Source: CAWCGU01 sp963838095 (GTDB taxonomy: Bacteria > Actinomycetota > Thermoleophilia > Solirubrobacterales > 70-9). From it: a stretch of DNA of 64,000 nucleotides. Shown here one piece after another: positions 6,777 through 14,122 of the stretch. The notes beneath the pieces were generated by a model. The model saw only the letters and a program-made list of their open reading frames with translations, was not told the origin of the DNA and ran no database searches. The position numbers and the translations under genes were made by a program. The stretch spans positions 682,001 through 746,000 of the forward strand of contig CAWIPO010000008.1 of assembly GCA_963838095.1 (NCBI GenBank), in the 5' to 3' direction. Numbering within the stretch: the stretch's first letter is position 1; each line of letters starts with the position of its first letter.

Positions 6777-8189
6777 ATGAACGAAGCCGAGCTCGCATTC
6801 GCAGGGGTCGCCAGGCAGGCGGAGATGGTGCGCTCGAAGGACGTCTCGGTGCGGGAGCTGATCGAGATGACGGTGAAGCGGATCGAGCGCCTCGACCGCG
6901 AGCTGAACGCGTTCAGGTCCGTCTACCCGGAGCGCGCGATCGAGGAGGCGAAGAGCGCTCAGCGCAAGCTGCGTTCCAAGCAGCCGCCGCCGCTGCTCGG
7001 CGTCCCCGTCGCGATAAAGGACAACTTCGACGTCGCCGGGGACGTCACGACCCACGGCACATCCGGGCACGGCGGTCCGGCGCAGCAGGACTGCGAGGTC
7101 GTCCGCCGCGTCCGCGAGGCCGGGGCGATCGTCGTCGGAAAGACGCATCTGCCCGAGCTGGCGGCGATGAACACCACCGAGTCCGCAAGCTTCGGCTGGT
7201 CGCGCAACCCCTGGGACACCGGCCGCAGCACCGGCGGCTCCAGCGGCGGCTCCGCGGCCGCCGTCGCCGCGGGGATGGTGCCGACCGCGCTGGCCAGCGA
7301 CGGAGGCGGCTCGATCCGGATCCCCGCGGCCTTCTGCGGGGTGTTCGGCCTCAAGCCACAGCGGGGGCGGATCAGCCTCGCTCCCCTCGCCGAGCACTGG
7401 CACGGGCTCAGCGTCGCCGGCTGGGAGACCCGCAGCGTCGCCGACTCGGCGCTGATGCTCGACGCAACGGCCGGTGCGACAGAGGTCGACGCGGAGGCCG
7501 CCCCGCCACCCGATCGGCCGTTCGCGGAGGCGGCCGCAGCTACTCCCGAGGGCCTGCGAATCGCTTACTCGTTCGCCGTTCCTGCCGGATTTCTCGGCAT
7601 TCGCATTGAAGATGAGGTCCGTAGCGGGCTCCTGCAGACGGTCGAGGTGCTGCGCTCGCTCGGCCATCGGGTCGAGGAGCAGGCCCCCAAGTACGGCTTC
7701 GCAGCCGCGAGCTGGGTCCCGCGCTTCCTCAAGGGCGCCGCGCAGGACGCGGCGGCGCTCCCCCATCCCGAGCGGCTGCAGCGGCGCACTCGCGGCTGGG
7801 TGCGCTCCGGACGGTTGCTGCCCTCGTCGGTGCTGGAATGGGCGCGCCGGCAGGAAGCGCCCATCCGCGACCGGGTGAACGGGATCTTCGAGCGATTCGA
7901 CGTCCTGATCACGCCCGTCACCAGCTGCGCCGCCTTCGAGCTCGGACGCTGGGAGGGGCGCGGGTCGACCTGGACCCTGAACGGGATGTCGTCAACCGTG
8001 CCATGGCCGAATGTCTGGAACCTGACCGGTCAGCCGGCCGCTTCGGTCCCGTCGGGGCTGAGCTCATCGGGGCTGCCGCTGGCCGTTCAGCTTGTCGGTC
8101 GCCCCAACGACGAGGCGACGCTGCTCTCGCTCGCGGCCCAGTTGGAGGGCGAGGTCGGCTGGACCGACTGGCGTCCGCCGGTTTCCTAG
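6777..8189 (+). CDS. Amidase-signature family amidase
   Basis: Amidase-signature enzymes hydrolyse amide bonds with a Ser-cisSer-Lys triad. All three are visible: Lys in VAIKDNFDVAG, the Gly/Ser-rich signature with cis-Ser in GRSTGGSSGGSAAA, and the nucleophile in ASDGGGSIRIPAAFCG. The length of 470 residues fits. It is a stand-alone gene without gatC or gatB nearby, so a GatA role is unlikely and the substrate is unknown. The C-terminal part (LTGQPAASVPSGLSSSGLPLAVQLVG) is also typical of free-standing amidases. Confidence 0.9.
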   Translation: MNEAELAFAGVARQAEMVRSKDVSVRELIEMTVKRIERLDRELNAFRSVYPERAIEEAKSAQRKLRSKQPPPLLGVPVAIKDNFDVAGDVTTHGTSGHGGPAQQDCEVVRRVREAGAIVVGKTHLPELAAMNTTESASFGWSRNPWDTGRSTGGSSGGSAAAVAAGMVPTALASDGGGSIRIPAAFCGVFGLKPQRGRISLAPLAEHWHGLSVAGWETRSVADSALMLDATAGATEVDAEAAPPPDRPFAEAAAATPEGLRIAYSFAVPAGFLGIRIEDEVRSGLLQTVEVLRSLGHRVEEQAPKYGFAAASWVPRFLKGAAQDAAALPHPERLQRRTRGWVRSGRLLPSSVLEWARRQEAPIRDRVNGIFERFDVLITPVTSCAAFELGRWEGRGSTWTLNGMSSTVPWPNVWNLTGQPAASVPSGLSSSGLPLAVQLVGRPNDEATLLSLAAQLEGEVGWTDWRPPVS

Positions 8190-8239
8190 CTACTGGCCGA
8201 AATCGTCCGCTCATGGTCCTTGCAGACAAGACCGGATGA

Positions 8240-9220
8240 GTGCATGATGGGCGCGTGTCAAGCCCACGACGGATCGTCATCGCCGCCTTCGACGACGCTC
8301 AATCGCTCGACTTCGTCGGCCCGCTGGAGGTGTTCGAGACGGCTGAGCGCCTATCCCCCGGTCGCTATACGACCGAGCTGCGCGCTCCTTCGAAGCAGCC
8401 GTTTGCGAGCCACAGCGGCCTCAAGGTCACTCCCGACGGTTCGCTGAGCGCGTGCCGCGGGCCCGTTGACACCGTGGTCGTCGCCGGCGGCGTCGGGGTC
8501 GATGCCGCCATAGAGGACCCGAGGTTCCTCGCGGCGGTTCGCTCGGTAGGAGCCCGCTCCCGGCGCACGGCGTCGGTCTGCACGGGGGCGTTCGTGCTCG
8601 CCGCGGCAGGACTGCTGGACGGTCGCCGGGTCACGACCCATTGGGCCGGAGCGGAGCTGCTGGCAGGGCGCTTTCCCTCGCTGAAGGTCGAGCCCGACCG
8701 GATTTACGTCCGCGACGGCTCCGTGTGGACCTCCGCCGGCGTGACCGCCGGGATGGACCTGGCGCTGGCGCTGGTCGAGGACGACCTCGGTCGCGAAGCC
8801 GCGCTCGAGGTGGCGCGCTGGCTGGTCATGTACGCGCAGCGAAGCGGCAGCCAGGCGCAGTTCTCCGAGCCGCTCGCCGCCCAGCTCGCCGAACGGGAGC
8901 CGATCCGGGAGGCGCAGGAGCGAGTTGTGGCCGACCCGTCGCGGCCCCACACCGTCGAGATGCTCGCCGACGCCGCCGGGATGACCGTGCGCAGCTTCGC
9001 GCGCGCATTCAAGCGCGAGGTCGGCATCACCCCCGCCGCCTATGTCGAGACCGTTCGGGTCGACCGCGCCCGCCAGCTTCTGGAGACGAGCACAACCGAC
9101 ACCGCGACCGTCGCCGAGCGCTGCGGCTTCGGCACGGTCGAGACCTTTCGACGCGCCTTTCGCCGCCGGCTGGGAGTCAGTCCCGGCGCGTACCGCGACC
9201 GCTTTCGCGCCGCGGCCTGA
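8240..9220 (+). CDS. GlxA-type regulator: DJ-1/PfpI domain + AraC-type HTH
   Basis: This protein joins a DJ-1/PfpI-like domain (about 10-190) with an AraC-type DNA-binding domain (about 220-320). The first carries the nucleophile-elbow sequence SVCTGAFVLAAAGLLDGRR and TTHWAGAELL. The second carries TVEMLADAAGMTVRSFARAF and VERCGFGTVETFRRAFRRRLG-like helices (AERCGFGTVETFRRAF). Such regulators usually sense small molecules and activate nearby genes; GlxA and ArgR-type activators are examples. The gene directly downstream is an enzyme-like DJ-1 protein, so it is the likely target. Start is GTG 8240 or GTG 8255. Confidence 0.88.
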   Translation: MHDGRVSSPRRIVIAAFDDAQSLDFVGPLEVFETAERLSPGRYTTELRAPSKQPFASHSGLKVTPDGSLSACRGPVDTVVVAGGVGVDAAIEDPRFLAAVRSVGARSRRTASVCTGAFVLAAAGLLDGRRVTTHWAGAELLAGRFPSLKVEPDRIYVRDGSVWTSAGVTAGMDLALALVEDDLGREAALEVARWLVMYAQRSGSQAQFSEPLAAQLAEREPIREAQERVVADPSRPHTVEMLADAAGMTVRSFARAFKREVGITPAAYVETVRVDRARQLLETSTTDTATVAERCGFGTVETFRRAFRRRLGVSPGAYRDRFRAAA

Positions 9221-9228
9221 ACAACGAC

Positions 9229-9235
9229 AAAGGAG
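9229..9235 (+). promoter_or_regulatory. Strong ribosome binding site for the 9242 gene
   Basis: AAAGGAG lies 6 bases before the ATG at 9242 and fixes that start. Most plus-strand genes in this window lack such a site. Confidence 0.75.
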
Positions 9236-9241
9236 ATACCG

Positions 9242-9916
9242 ATGCAGATCGCGATTCCGCTGTTCGACCGCTTCACGGCCCTCGACGCAGTCGGGCCCTA
9301 CCAGGTCCTGTCCGCGATCCCCGGCGCCAACGTGCGCTTCCTCGCCCATGACTCGGGCCCGGTGCGCTCGGACAACCGGATGCTTACGATCCTCGCCGAC
9401 GGGCAATTCGAGGACCTGCCGGACCCGGAGATCCTCGTCGTGCCGGGCGGTATCGGCACCCGGCTGCTGCTCGAGGACGAGCGGGTGCTCGACTGGGTTC
9501 GCAAAGTTCACGAGACCTCGCAGTACACGACCTCGGTCTGCACCGGCTCGCTGGTGCTCGCCGGAGCCGGCGTGCTTGACGGGCTCGAGGCGACCACGCA
9601 CTGGATGGCGATGGACGTGCTCGCCGAGCTGGGCGCCAATCCCACTTCCAAGCGCGTGGTGGAGCAAGGCAAGGTGATCACCGCCGCGGGAGTCTCGTCG
9701 GGGATCGACATGGCGCTGCGACTGACCGATCTGCTCATCGGACCCGAGATGGCCCAGGCGATACAGCTCGCGATCGAATACGACCCGCAGCCGCCATTCG
9801 GCGCCGGATCGCCGGAGAAGGCGCCGGCGGAGATAGTCACCCTGGTTCGGGCAGCGATGGAGCAGCTGGAAGCCGAGGCGGAGCAGCAGATGACGGCCGA
9901 GAGCGTGTCCCGCTAG
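9242..9916 (+). CDS. DJ-1/PfpI-family protein (isonitrile hydratase-like)
   Basis: A 224-residue DJ-1/PfpI protein. The likely nucleophile Cys lies in TTSVCTGSLVLAGAGVLDG, with VVPGGIGTRLLL before it and TTHWMAMDVLAELG after it, a pattern shared with isonitrile hydratase and the sensor half of GlxA regulators. It lacks the AraC domain of its upstream neighbour, so it is probably an enzyme or a binding protein. The two genes are 21 bases apart on the same strand and are likely cotranscribed. The substrate is not known. Confidence 0.82.
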   Translation: MQIAIPLFDRFTALDAVGPYQVLSAIPGANVRFLAHDSGPVRSDNRMLTILADGQFEDLPDPEILVVPGGIGTRLLLEDERVLDWVRKVHETSQYTTSVCTGSLVLAGAGVLDGLEATTHWMAMDVLAELGANPTSKRVVEQGKVITAAGVSSGIDMALRLTDLLIGPEMAQAIQLAIEYDPQPPFGAGSPEKAPAEIVTLVRAAMEQLEAEAEQQMTAESVSR

Positions 9917-9943
9917 GAACGCGACCGCCGCCGGGCGAGACTC

Positions 9944-9949
9944 TAAGCT
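9944..9949 (+). promoter_or_regulatory. -10-like box for a leaderless transcript (9957 gene)
   Basis: TAAGCT lies 7 bases before the GTG at 9957 and no Shine-Dalgarno sequence is present, the spacing expected for a leaderless mRNA. Confidence 0.4.
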
Positions 9950-9956
9950 CACGCAT

Positions 9957-10789
9957 GTGGGGCGAATCCGCGCAGGCTGGGAGCTGACGAAGAAGAGCTG
10001 GGGGCTGCTGCGTGAGAACAAGGCGCTGCTGCGCTTTCCGATTTACGGCGCGCTCGCGGCACTGGTTGTGATGCTGGTGACGCTCGCGCCCGGCATCTAT
10101 CTGATCGACAGCCAGGCCTCGACAGTCGGGGGCGTGATCCTTGCGGCGGTCGGCCTCTACGTGGCGGTTTTCGTCGGCTACTACTTCGGCGTCGGCCTCG
10201 CGGCGGCGGCGGACCGGATCTTCCGCGGAGAGAGCGCGACGATGGCCGACGGGTTGAGCGTCGCGCGCTCGAGGGTCGGTGCGATCGCGGGCTGGGCGCT
10301 CTTGTCGGTCGTTGTCGGAGCCTTCTTTGCCGCGATCGAGCAGATCCGGGGCCTGGGGCCGATCGTCGCCGCGCTGCTGAACGCGGCCTGGTCGCTGATC
10401 ACCTTCATCGCGGTCCCGGTGATCGCGATCGAGGGAACGGGGCCGATCGAGACCACCAAGCGTTGCGGGCGCTGTTTCGCAGCCGCTGGGCCGGCCAGGT
10501 GACGGGGAACGTGGCGATCGGCGGGATCATCGGGCTCCTGGGCCTGCTGCCAGCGATCGCACTCGGCGCCCTGGGGGTGTACCTGTGGTCGTCGAACGGC
10601 AACGGCGAGGACGTCGCCGCCGGCGCGGTGCTGCTCGGCCTCGGCGTGATCCTCGGCGTGATCAGCCTGGTGGTGATGCGGGCGCTGAGCGGGATCTTCG
10701 GCGTCGCCCTTTACCGCTTCGCGGCAGACGGGCAGCCGAGCGGCGGCTTTACCGCAGACGAGCTGAACTCCGCCGTCAAGACGCGCTAG
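9957..10789 (+). pseudogene. DUF6159-like polytopic membrane protein, frameshifted
   Basis: The first frame (9957-10502) encodes a membrane protein starting GRIRAGWELTKKSWGLLREN, with helices at about 27-48, 58-80 and 105-150, and ends correctly with VPVIAIEGTGPIETTKR. It then runs into unrelated sequence. The second frame (from about 10463 to 10789) supplies the missing half: LRALFRSRWAGQVTGNVAIG, GIIGLLGLLPAIALGAL, and IFGVALYRFAADG. Adding one base near 10461-10465 joins them as ...TTKR-x-RALFRSRW. This matches my recollection of DUF6159 proteins. No enzymatic role is known. It may be a one-base deletion or a sequencing error. Confidence 0.7.
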
Positions 10790-10790
10790 G

Positions 10791-10805
10791 CCGGGCATCG
10801 CCCGG
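10791..10805. terminator. Short hairpin between convergent genes
   Basis: CCGGGC-ATC-GCCCGG is a perfect 6-bp stem in the 27-base gap between convergent genes. It could act in both directions, but it lacks a U-run. Confidence 0.3.
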
Positions 10806-10816
10806 AAGCCCGGCGC

Positions 10817-11410
10817 TCAGCCTGCGGCGGAAGGCTGGGTCGGCTCGCTTCGCGGGCTCGGGATTCGCAGCATCGTGCCCGGGCGCTCGCGGAGCATGCC
10901 GAGGATCAGCGGGCCGAGAGTGCGCCAGAACCCGTTGCGGGGGATGCGGCGGAAGAGATCGTTCAGCCACGACCGCGTCAGGCCGAACGCGACGAGCCCG
11001 CGGGTGACATCGATCAGGTCGGACTGGCGCATCAGCTCGACCTCGGTGCCCCAGCCCCACCGCGAGCGCAGCGCGTGGTGCTGCTCGATCGAGTCGAAGC
11101 AGAGCGCCAGCCGCTGCGGCGACCAGCCGAACGGCTCCAGGGTTCGCTCGGCGAGCCGCGCGCCGTCGCTGACGTAGACGTCTCCGGTCGACACGCTCGG
11201 GTAGATCCCGGCGTCGTGTAGAAACGCGGCGCACAGCAGGAGCTCGCGATCCACCTCCTTCCGCGCCCGCTCTCCCAGCTCCTCGGCGATCAGGAACTGG
11301 CGCACGCAGTGGCGCTCCATCGGTCCGTCGAGCTCGCCCGTCGCGGAGCGGAGCGCGCCGAGGCACGCCCGCTCCGCGTCGGTTCTTACGAGCTCGTCAG
11401 CGCGCGACAC
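10817..11410 (-). CDS. HD-domain phosphohydrolase-like protein
   Basis: HD-domain proteins are metal-dependent phosphohydrolases. The pattern is seen as H34 (PMERHC), the paired H65-D66 in LLCAAFLHDAGIYP, a later HH pair (SIEQHHALRSRWG) and D in RQSDLIDVTRG. Length is 197 residues. The C-terminal part carries a basic, possibly membrane-facing stretch (WLNDLFRRIPRNGFWRTL). The substrate cannot be inferred. The stop codon directly abuts the downstream cupredoxin gene on the same strand, so the two may be cotranscribed. Confidence 0.75.
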   Translation of the reverse strand: MSRADELVRTDAERACLGALRSATGELDGPMERHCVRQFLIAEELGERARKEVDRELLLCAAFLHDAGIYPSVSTGDVYVSDGARLAERTLEPFGWSPQRLALCFDSIEQHHALRSRWGWGTEVELMRQSDLIDVTRGLVAFGLTRSWLNDLFRRIPRNGFWRTLGPLILGMLRERPGTMLRIPSPRSEPTQPSAAG

Positions 11411-11839
11411 CTAGTCGACGTTGATCGTTCCCTCCATCCCGGGGTGGAACGTGCACACGTAGGAGATCGTGTCGCCACTCGCGCCCTCCACGGTGTACTC
11501 GTAGGTGTCGCCGCCCTCCATCGTGGGGGACTCGAATTCGCCGCCGTCGGCGACAGTGTTATGCGCGATCGTGTCGTCGTTGGTCCACACGACCGTGTCG
11601 CCGACCGCCGCAGTCGTATCGGCCGGGTCGAACTGGTTGCCGGTGACCATCGAAACCGCAGCCCCGCCGCCGCCTCCGGCGGCAGCGCCGGTGGTGTCCT
11701 CGCCCTCTCCGGTGGCGCCCGTCTCAGCGGTCGTCGTCGCCGGCGGGGTCGTCGTCGTCTCGTCGTCGTCACCGCAGCCCGCCGCAACTCCAGCAAGCGC
11801 AAACGCCAGGCACGCGGAGATGATCAGAAGTGGTCGCAT
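11411..11839 (-). CDS. Cupredoxin (plastocyanin-like) lipoprotein
   Basis: This is a small blue-copper-type protein anchored as a lipoprotein. Residues 1-22 form a signal peptide ending in a lipobox-like GVAAGC (C22). A Thr/Gly-rich linker follows (about 27-60). The C-terminal cupredoxin domain carries the four type-1 copper ligands: H93 (IAHNTV), C129, H132 and M135 (VCTFHPGMEG). Electron transfer outside the membrane is likely. The ATG at 11839 was chosen because it begins the signal peptide and is preceded by GGGAGT. Partners are not evident nearby. Confidence 0.88.
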   Translation of the reverse strand: MRPLLIISACLAFALAGVAAGCGDDDETTTTPPATTTAETGATGEGEDTTGAAAGGGGGAAVSMVTGNQFDPADTTAAVGDTVVWTNDDTIAHNTVADGGEFESPTMEGGDTYEYTVEGASGDTISYVCTFHPGMEGTINVD

Positions 11840-11941
11840 CAGGACTCCCTTCACTAGTGGGTCGGGTCGTACCCTACTTCCCGCTATAGCCTTACGCACT
11901 GCAGGCAGCGGGGCTGGATTGATCTACAGAGGAGAGGGCTC

Positions 11942-12091
11942 ATGCGAGGACGACTCACGTACGCCAACGTAATCTCGACGTTGGCGCTGTTCGCTGCGCT
12001 CACCGGGGGCGCTTACGCGGCGATCAACATTCCCAGGAACTCGATCACTCAACTCAACCCGTTCCGCTGCGTGATGCCGATCATCAACTGA
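11942..12091 (+). CDS. Small secreted protein with the Thermoleophilia-type signal peptide
   Basis: A 49-residue product with a clear ribosome binding site (AGGAGA before ATG). The N terminus, MRGRLTYANVISTLALFAAL then TGGAYAA, is a signal peptide that I recognise from many larger secreted proteins of Thermoleophilia. The mature part is only about 22 residues (INIPRNSITQLNPFRCVMPIIN) with one Cys. In longer relatives this is usually followed by VGTKQLKNGAV-like repeats; here it stops. It may be a true small protein or a shortened relic. Confidence 0.65.
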   Translation: MRGRLTYANVISTLALFAALTGGAYAAINIPRNSITQLNPFRCVMPIIN

Positions 12092-12103
12092 CATGGAAAG
12101 CCA

Positions 12104-12176
12104 TGGGCCGGGGTGGATTCGAACCACCGACCGACGGATTATGAGTCCGCTGCTCTGACCGCTGAGCTACCGGCCC
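12104..12176 (-). tRNA. tRNA-Met (anticodon CAT)
   Basis: The sequence folds as a cloverleaf: acceptor GGGCCGG / CCGGCCC, D-arm GCTC...GAGC, anticodon stem GCGGA / TCCGT with loop CTCATAA (anticodon CAT), and T-arm GGTGG-TTCGAAT-CCACC. The discriminator base is A and no CCA is encoded. It is an elongator-type tRNA-Met by its paired first acceptor base; a CAT tRNA that is modified to read Ile AUA cannot be strictly excluded. Confidence 0.92.
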
Positions 12177-12208
12177 CGGCATCAAGCTTATGACGCCAGA
12201 CGCGCGAC

Positions 12209-13354
12209 TCAGTTTGTAAAGCCGCCGATCGCCAGGAACAGGGCCGTGCATACCACGATGCTCAGGATCGCGGCTCCGATCACGATGTCCTCAAGCATGT
12301 GGTAGGTCCACGCGAGCGGCTGCCATTCGGTCAACCCCATCTCCCACGCGCCTCGCATTCTGCGCGCGCGGGACCGAGCTCGGACCCGGGCGGCAGCGAT
12401 CGCGGCGACGATCGCGAGGACGACGTAGGTCGCGGCGACTCCTCCGACTGCCGTGACAAAAGGCACCTCTGTGCCGCCGGGATCATCCGGATCGGGCTGC
12501 ATGATCGCGAGCCAGATGAGGGGAATGCCGATTCCGAGGAGCGCCCGTGCGATCTGCAGGAAGGCACGTTGCGCAGGTGACCAGTTCTTGATCGGATCGG
12601 GGCGGAGTTGGCTGTGGGAAGTGCGGACGCGGTCCTGGCCCATGACCCCGGCGCCCAAAAGCTCGCCATCGTGATCGCGACCTGGGCCCGTCGCGCTGAC
12701 CACCACGCCCGCGTGGCCTTCGGAGCGTTCAAGGGCTAGGGCGGCCGCCGGGAGGCCGAGCGCGACCGCCAGCTGCGCCACGTGCTCCGATGTGATCGGG
12801 CACCGGATCACGGCAACCCCTTCGTACTCCCCCCGCTGATGCGAGCGAAGCACCTCGAGGCAATCACGAAACACCACAGCCCGTCCGGTATCCCCGATCA
12901 CCGCCGAGGCGCGATCGATCCCAAAGATCGCCCTCCGCTTGTCGAATCGACCGCGATCGGGCGAGGTCACCCAAAGGGGCCACGATGGCCCGGGGTTGGT
13001 CGCCATCCCGGCGAAGCCGAGCATCCCGCCGGCCCCGTCCCTGATCGGGAACGTGATCCTCGAGCGGAACTGAGAATGAACGCGCGCACGGAACGAACGT
13101 GTTGCGATCCCCGCTTCGTAGAGCTCAGCGGCGGAGTACCCACGCCGGCCAAGGTGGTCCAGCACCAGGTGATGCTCGCCAGGGGCATAGCCAACGCCGA
13201 ACGCGCGGACGGTTTCCTCCTCGACGCCGTCGCGCTCCATGCGCTCAAAGACGGAAACACCGATCTCGGTCGTCCATAGATACTCGCTGAAGAACGCCGC
13301 GGCGGCCTCCAGAACCTCGACGAGACGCGCATCGCTTTCACCGACCGTAGCCAT
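12209..13354 (-). CDS. Degenerate DnaG-primase-core protein fused to membrane helices
   Basis: Residues about 15-205 resemble the catalytic core of DnaG primase, and can be aligned to the true DnaG at 20264-22111. Shared motifs are FFSEYLW (YYASYLW in DnaG), FRSRITFPIRDGAGGMLGF (FRSRITFPVRDSRGRVLGF) and RAIFGIDRASAVIG. The zinc finger is absent. The EGYTD metal-binding motif of the TOPRIM fold is replaced by FRDCLE, and the acidic pair AMDAD is missing, so primase activity is not expected. Residues about 268-380 hold three likely membrane helices. The ATG at 13354 was chosen because it opens the homologous region. Function unknown. Confidence 0.75.
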   Translation of the reverse strand: MATVGESDARLVEVLEAAAAFFSEYLWTTEIGVSVFERMERDGVEEETVRAFGVGYAPGEHHLVLDHLGRRGYSAAELYEAGIATRSFRARVHSQFRSRITFPIRDGAGGMLGFAGMATNPGPSWPLWVTSPDRGRFDKRRAIFGIDRASAVIGDTGRAVVFRDCLEVLRSHQRGEYEGVAVIRCPITSEHVAQLAVALGLPAAALALERSEGHAGVVVSATGPGRDHDGELLGAGVMGQDRVRTSHSQLRPDPIKNWSPAQRAFLQIARALLGIGIPLIWLAIMQPDPDDPGGTEVPFVTAVGGVAATYVVLAIVAAIAAARVRARSRARRMRGAWEMGLTEWQPLAWTYHMLEDIVIGAAILSIVVCTALFLAIGGFTN

Positions 13355-13447
13355 GGCTACACGGTCGCATACGCGACCTCCGCCACATGCAGGTTGTAGG
13401 CGAGGTGCCCGCGCCAGATTCGAGACTCGCTTCGAAATACTGCCGAG

Positions 13448-14122
13448 GTGGAGCTCGTGCGGCGTACCGAGGTCGAGCGGAGTTATGGCCATGCCTATCT
13501 GGGTCACTGCCTTGCGCCCGGCTCGGTCGTGTTGGATGTGGGGGCGAACAGGGGTGAGTTCTGCTCCGACGTCGTGGCGCGGACCGAATGCCACGTCTAT
13601 GCGATCGAGCCCGTTCCAGAGCTGGCTGAGTCGATCCCTTCTCACCCGCGGGTGACGGTGGAGACCGTGGCGCTGACCGCGCGATCTGGGGCCATCACCT
13701 TCTTTGCGAGCCCTGACGAGTACGCGACGATGATCGATTCGTTCAGGCGAGACGGGCAGGTCGAGATACAGACGGAAGGCGTCAGCCTCGATGAGTTTCT
13801 GAAGACGCGAAGGATCGAACGCGTCGCGCTGATGAAGATCGACGCCGAGGGCGCCGAGCACGAGATCATCAGGGGCGCAAGCTCCGAGTCGCTTTCGGTG
13901 ATCGACCAGATCTCCGTCGAGTTCCACGAGTTCCTGCACCCGTCGGAAGCCCCTGAGATCGCTCGAACGGCATCCAGGCTGCGAGAGGCCGGCTTCATGC
14001 AGCTGGACTTCTCCCGCGGCTATTGGTCCGACGTCCTGTTCCTGAACAAGAAGCGCTCGGCGCTGCTTCAGCGTGGCTACCTGAAGGCGCGCTACCTCTA
14101 CTGGCCGCGGATCCGGCCGTAG
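13448..14122 (+). CDS. FkbM-family SAM-dependent methyltransferase
   Basis: FkbM-family enzymes methylate hydroxyl groups on sugars and other metabolites. The SAM-binding glycine-rich loop is seen as SVVLDVGANRGEFCSDVV, followed by VYAIEPVPELAESI, the conserved SLDEFLKTRRIERVALMKIDAEGAE and a closing ISVEFHEFL strand. Length is 224 residues from GTG 13448. There are no sugar-biosynthesis genes next to it, so the acceptor is unknown. Its last 25 bases overlap the end of the convergent DUF3089 gene. Confidence 0.85.
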   Translation: MELVRRTEVERSYGHAYLGHCLAPGSVVLDVGANRGEFCSDVVARTECHVYAIEPVPELAESIPSHPRVTVETVALTARSGAITFFASPDEYATMIDSFRRDGQVEIQTEGVSLDEFLKTRRIERVALMKIDAEGAEHEIIRGASSESLSVIDQISVEFHEFLHPSEAPEIARTASRLREAGFMQLDFSRGYWSDVLFLNKKRSALLQRGYLKARYLYWPRIRP

